Source of the DNA: Phocoena phocoena
Taxonomy: Eukaryota; Chordata; Mammalia; Artiodactyla; Phocoenidae
Assembly (NCBI RefSeq): GCF_963924675.1
Contig: NC_089235.1
Span: forward strand, 56,941,520-57,005,519
Direction: 5' to 3'
Length of the DNA stretch: 64,000 bases
Part shown: positions 57,011 through 64,000 of the stretch, piece by piece
Layout of the letters: each line of letters starts with the position of its first letter
Numbering within the stretch: position 1 is the first letter of the stretch
Made by a program: the position numbers and the translations under genes
Notes under the pieces: model-generated
Told to the model about the DNA's origin: nothing
Database searches by the model: none
The model's input: the letters and a program-made list of their open reading frames with translations, nothing else

Positions 57011-57090
57011 GTTATGTGTATATATATATATATATATGAAATATCCTTTTTTGTATCTCTTCCATTATGGTTTATCACAGGATATTCCAC
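56903..57090 (-). mobile_element. L1 3'UTR end, minus strand, with microsatellite
   Basis: Antisense L1 3' end: 'tttattgaggtataattgat', 'ttacaatgtgttaatttctg', 'ctgtacagcaaagtgactca', then an expanded (TA)n(CA)n tract at 56978-57037, then 'ttccattatggtttatcaca'. The microsatellite arose from the TA-rich stretch native to this L1 3'UTR. Confidence 0.88.
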
Positions 57091-57104
57091 GGACTTTAAA
57101 TGTC

Positions 57105-57440
57105 AACATTCTCAAGTCTCATAATATAATACTGAAAACTTCCAAAACACAATTCAAAACATTCAGCATATGTAGATATCCAGGAAAATCTTGATTCACA
57201 TAAGAGTATACAATCAACAGATGCCCACAATGAGATGGTACACAGATATTACCTGACAAAGACTTTAACTATTCCAATGAACAATTATGAAAACTCTTTA
57301 AACAGAAAAATAGAGAGTATCTACAAAGGAATAGAAGATGTAAAAAAGAACCAGATGGAAATTTATAATTAAAAATTATAATAACCAAATTCTACTGAAA
57401 TAGGTGGCTATAGTGATGGTTCTAAGTTTATCCTAGCCAT
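57105..57440 (+). mobile_element. Old L1 5'UTR/ORF1-upstream fragment, plus strand
   Basis: 'actctttaaacagaaaaata', 'ggaatagaagatgtaaaaaa', 'gaaccagatggaaatttata' and 'ataaccaaattctactgaaa' follow old-L1 sequence just upstream of ORF1. It is in the same direction as the younger L1 that follows. Confidence 0.6.
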
Positions 57441-57451
57441 CAGTCAAGAAA

Positions 57452-59492
57452 AATAAATTAAAGGTATCCAAATTGGAAAGTTAGAGGTAGAACTGTCACT
57501 ATTTGCAGATGACATGATAGAGAATACTGAAGTCTCCACCAACATCTGCTAGAACTAATAAATGAATTCAGCCAAGTTGCAGGATACAAGATTAATACAC
57601 AGAAATCTGTTGTGTTTCTCTACACTAATAATAAAATATCAAAAGGGAAAATTAAAAAGAAAAAAAGCAATCCTGTTTAAAATTGCATCTAAAGAAATTA
57701 AATACCTAAGAATAAAACTTAACCAAGGAGGTGAAAACCTGTACTCTGAAAACTATAAACATTGATAAAGGAAACTGAAGATGATACAAAGAAATGGAAA
57801 GATATCCATTCTCTTGGATTGAAAGAATTAATATTGTTAAAATGGGCATACTACTCATTTCAGCAATCTATAGATTTAATGCAATCCCTATCAAAATACC
57901 CAGGACATTTTTCACAGAATTAGGACAATAATCCTAAAATCCACATGAAACCACAAAAGACCCAAAATTGACAATCTTGAGGAAAAAAAGCCAAAGCTGG
58001 AGGTATAACCCTCCCAGTATTCAGACTCTATTACAAAACTACAGTAATCAAAATAGCATGGTGTCAGCACAAAAACAGACACATAGATCATTGGAACAGA
58101 ATAGAGGGCCCAGAAATAAATCCACACACCTATGGTCAATTAATTTATGACAAAGGAGGCAGGAGTATACAACGGAATAATGGCAGTCTTCAATAAGTGG
58201 TGATGGGAAAACTGGACAGCCACAGGCAAAACAATGAGATTAGAACAGCACCTCACACCATATAAACTCAAAATGGTTTAGAGACCTAAATGTCAGAACA
58301 GAAACCATAAAACTCCTAGAGGAGAACATAGACAAGACACTCTTTGATGTAAATTGTAGCCATATTTGATTGGATCAGTCCACTAAGGCAAAAGAAACAA
58401 GAGCCAATAGACAAATAGGACCTAATTAAACATAAACATTTTTGCACAGCAAAGAAAACCATTGACAAAGTGAAAAGACAACATATGCAATGGGAGAAAA
58501 TATTTGCAAACAATACAACCAACAAGGGGTTAATATCCAAAATGTGCAAACAGCTCATGCAATTCGATATCAAATAAGCAAACAACTCAATACAGAAAAA
58601 AAAAAGAAATGGGCAGAAGACCTGATAGACGTTTTTCCATGAAGACAGACAGATGGCCAATAGGAACATGTAAAGATGCCCAACGTCACTAATTATTAGA
58701 TAAATGCAAATCAAAACCACACCAGTCAGAATGGCTATCATCAAAAAAGTCTACAGATAATAAATGCTGGAAAGGGTGTGGAGAAAATAGAACCCTCCTA
58801 CACTGTATGAGAATGTAAATTGGTGCAGCCACTATGGAAAACAGTATCGTGTTTCCTTAAAAAACTAAACATAGAACTACCATACAATCCAGCAATCCTA
58901 TTCCTGGGTATATATTCAGAAAAAAACAAAAATTGTAATTTGAAAAGATGCCTGCATCCCAATGTTCATTGCGACACTGTTTACATAGCCAAGACATGGA
59001 AACAACACAAGTGTCCATCAGTAAACAATTGGCTTAAGAAGATGTGGTATATATACACAATGGAATATTACCCAGCCATAAAAGGAATGAAATGTTGCTG
59101 TTGCAGCAACGTGGATGGACCTAGAGAATATTATATGTAGTGAAGTAAGTCAGACAGAAAAAGACAAATACTATATCACTTTATGTGGAATCTAAAAAAT
59201 AATACAAATCTATGTACAAAACAGAAACAGACTCAGATATAGAAACCAAATTTATGGTTACCAAAGGGGAGAGGGAGGGGAAGACATATTAGGAGTATGG
59301 GATTAACAGATACAAACTATATAAAATAGATAAGAAACAAGGATTGACTATTAAGCATAGGGAAATATATTCAATAGCTTCTAATAATCTATAATAGAAT
59401 ATAATCAGAAAAAGATAACTGAATCACTGTGCTGTACACCTAAAACTAATGCAGTATTGTAAATCAACTATACTTCAATTAAAAAAAAATCA
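57452..59492 (+). mobile_element. 5'-truncated L1 (ORF2 RT to 3' end), intermediate age
   Basis: Starts at the reverse transcriptase active-site region: 'ggtatccaaattggaaagtt' and 'tttgcagatgacatgataga', encoding L-F-A-D-D-M-I. It runs through the ORF2 C-terminus to a 3'UTR ending 'tgtaaatcaactatacttca' + 'attaaaaaaaaa' at about 59481-59490. Short open pieces (57562-57765, 58820-59140) are remnants broken by many stops. It is older than the 8-14 kb L1 by its larger number of disruptions and its 3' end type. Confidence 0.92.
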
Positions 59493-60424
59493 AATGAGAC
59501 CAAGATATTGAAGTTAGATTGAGAAGTATTTTTTTTTCTCACCATAAAACATGAATGCTCTGAATTAACATGTAATAACTTCTCCAGTTTCTTGTTCTAA
59601 GTATAAATTCCTATCCATACAGAAGATATTCTGATTTGGGGATCTAGAGTTGGCCATAAAAATTTGCTATTTAACAACCACGTAGGATGTTTCTGTTGTA
59701 GGTTTCTAAGGACAACACTGCCCTAAATAATTCCCCATCTAAAGATCATTCATGTGTAAATTATATTTTATTGATTTATATTTTCCCTACCTAGTAATTA
59801 CTCAGGTATTTCAACACTTCTTCTTTAGAGAATTGTTTCACTCCACTCCCTATGTGTTTCCACACCTGTATTGTAATTATAAAATTTGGTTATGTGACTT
59901 GGACTTTTTTTTTTTTTTTTGAAAAATTGGTGTTACATTTGGAAAACTGCAATGAGGATTTAAGGATGAAACTGAAGCAAATCACATTTGAGTCTCATAA
60001 CTCATCTTAGTAAAAGAAATGTCCGCTGTATTCAGTATCTTATCTAATTTATTTTTAGGTACTTCTTTTCAAAGTCTCTAAGCAAATACCTGTTGCATGT
60101 TAGACTATGAATTAATGAGGAAAATAATGAATTAGGTTTTGAGATTTTTCTAATAAAAGTATTCAGGTCAGAGTCTAGTTTGTTTAAACATGCCATGCGA
60201 TTATTATGGATATAAGCTCTATAAGTTTGTGTGCTGGAAAAAAAAGTGGGGAGTCTGTGGAATCATTTATGTGTTTATGTTTGGCCGAATATACAGTTAT
60301 TCTGCTTCCGAGTGTCTTGGCTATTGAATCATCAGTATAAGAACTAGCAGTATGTACTTAAAATGCATACAGCCAAGTAATAACCATAGCTATACTTATT
60401 GTGTTTTTATTCTGTGACACGATT
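59493..60424. other. Unassigned sequence
   Basis: No gene or nameable repeat; T-run at about 59905-59921. Confidence 0.5.
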
Positions 60425-60560
60425 CTGATTCACCATCTTTTTTAATTCTCAAAAATCCTGGAAGAATTTTATAGTGTAGGCAACAGGTGTTCAGGAAAGT
60501 TTTGCAATTTTCCTAAGGTCACACAGCTTGTATGAGTTACCATTTAATCATTGATGAGTC
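60425..60560 (-). mobile_element. MIR/L2-type fragment, minus strand
   Basis: 'ttttttaattctcaaaaatc', 'ctggaagaattttatagtgt', 'cctaaggtcacacagcttgt' and 'gatgagtctgactacaaa' follow the antisense MIR order (..aatcctcacaac.., ..aaggtcacacagct..). Confidence 0.75.
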
Positions 60561-60837
60561 TGACTACAAAATTTGTCCTCTTAATGTCGGTGTTATTCTG
60601 TTTCATGGATCAGGAGAACAGAATGACTAATCTAAAAAAAGAAAAATACGTTTTTCCAAATTATCATGTCATGTTCATAATTACTGTATGTTCATACGAA
60701 CAGTATGTTAGCCTAATTTACTGAGATACTTAAACTTTGAGGGAATAATAAACTCCTGTACTCCAAATTCCAAACCCAAGAGCACAAGATAAGTTATCAT
60801 ATAACATGAAATTATATACATGTGTTGAATGAAAAGG
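60561..60837. other. Unassigned spacer
   Basis: Nothing recognised. Confidence 0.5.
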
Positions 60838-60852
60838 CTTTCACTAACTCTT
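60838..60852. repeat. SINE target-site duplication, left
   Basis: 'ctttcactaactctt' is matched by 61060-61074; the first base is shared with the SINE end. Confidence 0.94.
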
Positions 60853-61060
60853 TTTTTTTTTTTTTTTTGCGGTACGCGGGCCTCTCACTGCCGCGGCCCC
60901 TCCCGCTGTGGAGCACAGGCTCCGGACGCGCAGGCTCAGCAGCCATGGCTCACGGGCCCAGCCGCTCCGCGGCATGTGGGATCTTCCCGGACCGGAGCAC
61001 GAACCCGCGTCCCCTACATCGGCAGGCGGACTCTCAACCACTGCGCCACCCGGGAAGCCC
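60853..61060 (-). mobile_element. CHR-2 SINE, youngest-looking copy
   Basis: Minus orientation: T-run of about 16, 'gcggtacgcgggcctctcac', 'tgccgcggcccctcccgctg', 'gccgctccgcggcatgtggg', reverse-complement B box 'gcacgaacccgcgtcccc' and the end 'acccgggaagccc'. It keeps an unusually large number of CpG dinucleotides, which decay fast when methylated, and has a perfect TSD. Both suggest recent insertion. Confidence 0.97.
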
Positions 61061-61074
61061 TTTCACTAACTCTT
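61060..61074. repeat. SINE target-site duplication, right
   Basis: Copy of 60838-60852. Confidence 0.94.
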
Positions 61075-62439
61075 AATGTAGCCTACTTCAGTTTAAATTT
61101 TTCCTTATATTTTCAAAATACATTGCTCTGTAATACTCATCTTTTAAGATCCCATCATCCAGCATTATAGACGAGAGTATCCTTTCTTGTTTGTGACAGA
61201 TTTTCAACAATTGAAAACAGGTCCCATTCTATTCTTTCTAGTCCTCCTCTATCTTCCCTTTCCTTTTACATTAGACCTGACTCTGGTCACCTCACTATTT
61301 CCATCTGGTTAGCTTTGGCACACAACTCTAATCCATATCCCTCCAATAATAAGCTATTCAGACACAAATTCAATAATCCAAAAATGTTCTGGCTAGGATT
61401 GCAATTATGTATGGGTCCAGGTTTTTTTGTAGGTTAGAGGGGAGCACAAACAATAAGTGCCTGTATCAGGCATAGATGCATGCCTTTTAGTATGGATGTG
61501 TCACTTGTGTTTAGATACCATTTTTTCTTTGTTGAGAATCAGGGAGACACACTGGAGTCAAGGAATAAGAAAGAAGAGAATTGATTTTATTTTGTTCTCC
61601 AGACTTTTACTAAACTTTAGGTTTGTATTTTAGAAAAACAGGTGATTTTTAGGGTCGTTCACCACTTGTCCTGCTAATTAACTAGAAGACCATTGAAAGT
61701 AAATCAATCAGTTTTTTCGTAAATATGATATAGCTATTGGAAAGTTTGTATATGCTTTGTAAAAAAAATAACCGTGGTTGTTTGGGTATAAGATGTCCCT
61801 AAATTCTAACTACATCTTTGAAATGGAAACAGGTGTTATGATCAGATTTTGATCTGCATTTATATTTAACCTCTGTTCAGGTAATCAAGTGTGTACCCCT
61901 GACAACTATTTCTAGAATGCTCAAGTGAAAATAGAAAATCTCCTGTCATCCTTTCCTTCATTCTCTGTGTCCTATACACACACACACACACACACACAAC
62001 CTAGAGATGAAATGATTTTCAATATTGGTGCATCCTTTTGTTAGAAAACAAAAACATGGGATGGAAAGAATTACTCTCAAACATGTTCCACTGCCATGAC
62101 TCACTGGTCTAGAATTATTTATTTGGCATAAGGCTTGATGGGTAGGATTATGTTTCAGCTGGCGATTCCTAAAACAGTAAGATTCTATCCATAGTCTCTC
62201 AGTGATCCAATATTAAGAGAGTAGAGGATCTCAGGGTAAATTGCTAGTTATGTTACAAATGCATAAATTGGTTACTTTCTGTTTTGCTTTTTTATCCTTC
62301 TCATTTTTCCAATAAAATCATCCTCTTTCTTTCACACTTGTTCATTGGTACCCTTGGAAATTTTTAAAAACATTTTAATATGTCCTTGCCTAAATAAGAT
62401 CTCCTCATTCTCATTTTCCTTGGAAGACAGTAGAACTGA
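61075..62439. other. Unassigned sequence
   Basis: No gene or nameable repeat except the (CA)n tract at 61975-61999. Confidence 0.5.
61975..61999. repeat. (CA)n microsatellite
   Basis: About 12 uninterrupted CA units. Confidence 0.97.
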
Positions 62440-62665
62440 GTGTTAAGTGACTTTGGAGTTGAGCTGCTTGGGGTTGAATCTGAGACCTACCAGTGATCTG
62501 CTATTTAACTCTGTATACAGTATATAATCTCCTTAGGTCTCAATTTATTCATGTGTAAAAGAGAAAAACAACATCAACTAGATTGTATGCTTAATAATTA
62601 AATATGATATTTCACATGTATAGTATTATCGTAGTACCTGGCACATAAAATTTCCTCAGTTTATA
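62440..62665 (+). mobile_element. MIR SINE
   Basis: Near-complete plus-strand MIR: 'gtgactttggagttgagctg', 'cttggggttgaatctgagac' (B-box area), 'tccttaggtctcaatttatt', 'catgtgtaaaagagaaaaac' and 'tcgtagtacctggcacataa'. The good order across about 220 bp makes this a secure call. Confidence 0.88.
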
Positions 62666-62674
62666 GGCTGATAA

Positions 62675-62751
62675 TTTTTTTTTTTTTTTTTTTTTTTAGT
62701 TTGGCTATTTGTCATTTATTTTAATGAAGGGAAAATTAAGTCTTATTTTTA
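62675..62751 (-). pseudogene. Short processed-retrocopy scar with A-tail and AATAAA
   Basis: On the minus strand about 53 nt end in an uninterrupted (A)23 tail (T-run 62675-62697). A canonical AATAAA (complement of 62715-62720) lies about 17 nt before the tail, the spacing of a polyadenylated mRNA 3' end. The flanks share a near-duplicate, 'aggctgataattt' at 62665 and 'agggtgataaattt' at 62751, consistent with an L1-mediated TSD. The source transcript is not identifiable by eye, and a very short L1 or SINE tail cannot be fully excluded. Confidence 0.6.
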
Positions 62752-62766
62752 GGGTGATAAATTTTA

Positions 62767-63385
62767 AATTACAAGTGTACAATTGTTGCTATCTATTTGA
62801 CTAACAGGGCCTAATAAATCTTCACATTAAAAATATATGTAATTTTAAGTAATAGCATAAATCAGTAGAGAACAAAACTATATTTGCAGTAAGTCACTGG
62901 ATAATAAGTGCTTCCTATGATAATGTTAATCTCTTTACACTCTGAGGTTTATTAAATATTTTGGAAAAGTATTAAAAGTAGTATATAGTACTTTGCGGCC
63001 ACCAAAACAATGCATCCAGATATTGTTAGAAGAACTGCTGTCACATTTAATAATATTCTCTATTCAGTCTTGCTGTAAGGAGAATAAATTCAGTTTGTAT
63101 TTCTGATAAAGGATAAACTCTTAAATTCAATTCTCTAAGAAGGACTATCATCTTTCAAATCCTCCTTTCTTTCTGGGAAATTCAGCTAGAAACTCCCTGG
63201 TAATTAATTGTAAAAGCCAGAATAACTTTTTGGGGTTTATTTATTTATTTATTTTTTACTTTTTGCTTTTTAATATTTTTAACTTGAAAATGCTTGAGTA
63301 CAAAAGCATTTAAAACTCCACAGTATTTTAAAAAGTTAGTAATTAACTTGCGTTAATAAAGTCTTCCTCCTATTATTCTTGGTAA
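62767..63385. other. Unassigned sequence
   Basis: No gene or nameable repeat; (TTTA)n at about 63237-63255. Confidence 0.5.
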
Positions 63386-63389
63386 GGAT

Positions 63390-63560
63390 CAGCAGACTTT
63401 TTCTGCCAAGGGCCAGATAGTAAAACATTTCAGTTTTGTGGGCCGTAAGGTCTCTGTAAATACTACTTAATTCTGCCTTGGTAGTGTGGAAGCAGTCTGC
63501 CTTGGTAGTATGTACACATGGAGGATATTCATATGGCTTGTTCCCAGACATATCCTCAGT
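63390..63560 (+). mobile_element. hAT MITE, same end type as 54.6-55.2 kb
   Basis: 'cagcagactttttctgccaa', 'gggccagatagtaaaacatt' and 'ttttgtgggccgtaaggtct' + 'ctgtaaatact' are the left end of the old hAT MITE family. The part after 63470 carries a local repeat ('gccttggtagt' twice) and is diverged. A minus-strand frame of 113 codons (63336-63677) covers it by chance. Confidence 0.8.
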
Positions 63561-64000
63561 GCTTAGAACAGTCCATATTGTTGTCCATATTGGCAAATAA
63601 AATAATGAATATATAATTACACAATATTTTTCTAATCCAGTGACAGATCTAATATCTACATACCTATGATCAAACAAACATCAGAAAGGCACTTATAAAA
63701 TAAATTGCAAAGAATTAGAGGTCTGGAAGGGAACATTTTGGTTTAGCACCATCCTTTCAATTTTACCACCAAGAAAACCTAGAGAGACCTGGAGAGATTT
63801 GACCAATGTACAAAAAGGTGAGCAGCAGACTATACCAATCTATACATTTTCTACTCCTATACAGTGGCCATCCTAGAATTTGGGATCACTGAAAGTTTTC
63901 TTTTTGTCTCCCACTGAATTTCTTTTTTTTAATGACTTAGTTGCCAATGTTTAACATTAGCATATTTCTCGTAAGAGTCTAAATATCAGCTTCTCTTGAA
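63561..64000. other. Mostly unassigned right edge
   Basis: Around 63715-63830 'gaggtctggaagggaacatt', 'ccatcctttcaattttacca' and 'gaaaacctagagagacctgg' resemble an old MIR/L2-type repeat, at low confidence. Otherwise nothing is recognised. Confidence 0.4.

Noticed and set aside
60853..61060. CpG island / promoter
   Set aside because: The CpG-rich patch coincides exactly with a CHR-2 SINE. The other CpG-rich patches also lie on CHR SINEs.
63336..63677. 113-codon minus-strand frame
   Set aside because: Covers a hAT MITE; chance openness of an old repeat.

Overview
This window is mammalian nuclear DNA, AT-rich and repeat-dense. I find no credible host protein-coding gene, no intact RNA gene and no exon structure. 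The most diagnostic content is a family of tRNA-derived SINEs. They carry the 'ccagggaagcccc' end, a tRNA-like A box and B box, and the 'gcctctcac..gtggcctctcccgttgcggagcacaggctccgga' body. These are CHR-1/CHR-2 (CHRS) elements of the whale-hippo-ruminant clade. The abundance of the short CHR-2 form, an artiodactyl/cetacean type L1, and no visible BovB or Bov-tA point to a cetacean, probably a toothed whale. The species call is inference from repeat families recalled without a database.

Layout. 0-8 kb: an old L1 fragment at the left edge, mostly unassigned sequence, a MER2-like Tigger MITE (5.66-5.84 kb) and an L2 copy split by a CHR SINE (6.03-6.59 kb). 8.4-14.0 kb: the centrepiece, a near-complete but dead L1 (+ strand) with ORF1, endonuclease, reverse transcriptase and Cys-rich C-terminal relics. 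It holds two CHR-2 SINEs inserted at one identical site, and it is flanked by a putative 15-bp target-site duplication (TSD). 14-22.9 kb: CHR-2 SINEs, a U6 snRNA pseudogene, another Tigger MITE and a minus-strand L1 3' end split by a SINE. 23.6-27 kb: an ancient minus-strand L1 broken by an MLT1-like LTR and two SINEs. 27-48 kb: long unassigned spacers with MIR, L2, hAT, a solo MLT2-type LTR, short L1 3' ends and more SINEs. 49-54.2 kb: a dense pile of ancient minus-strand L1 pieces. One is split by an MLT1 LTR, which is itself split by a young 5'-inverted L1. 54.6-55.2 kb: a hAT DNA transposon fossil with the C-terminal end of its transposase. 56.2-59.5 kb: three L1 fragments. 59.5-64 kb: MIRs, a young CHR-2 SINE, a tiny processed retrocopy scar and a hAT MITE.

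Nothing here acts as a cooperating gene system. What can be read is insertion history: L2/MIR/DNA transposons and L1M first, then MaLR/ERVL LTRs, then artiodactyl/cetacean L1s, then CHR-2 SINEs with still-perfect TSDs. I found no undescribed biological system and say so plainly. The best observations are structural: the same-site double SINE insertion, the L1 with TSD and possible 3' transduction, the three-level nest with an inverted L1, the U6 pseudogene and the short polyadenylated retrocopy.
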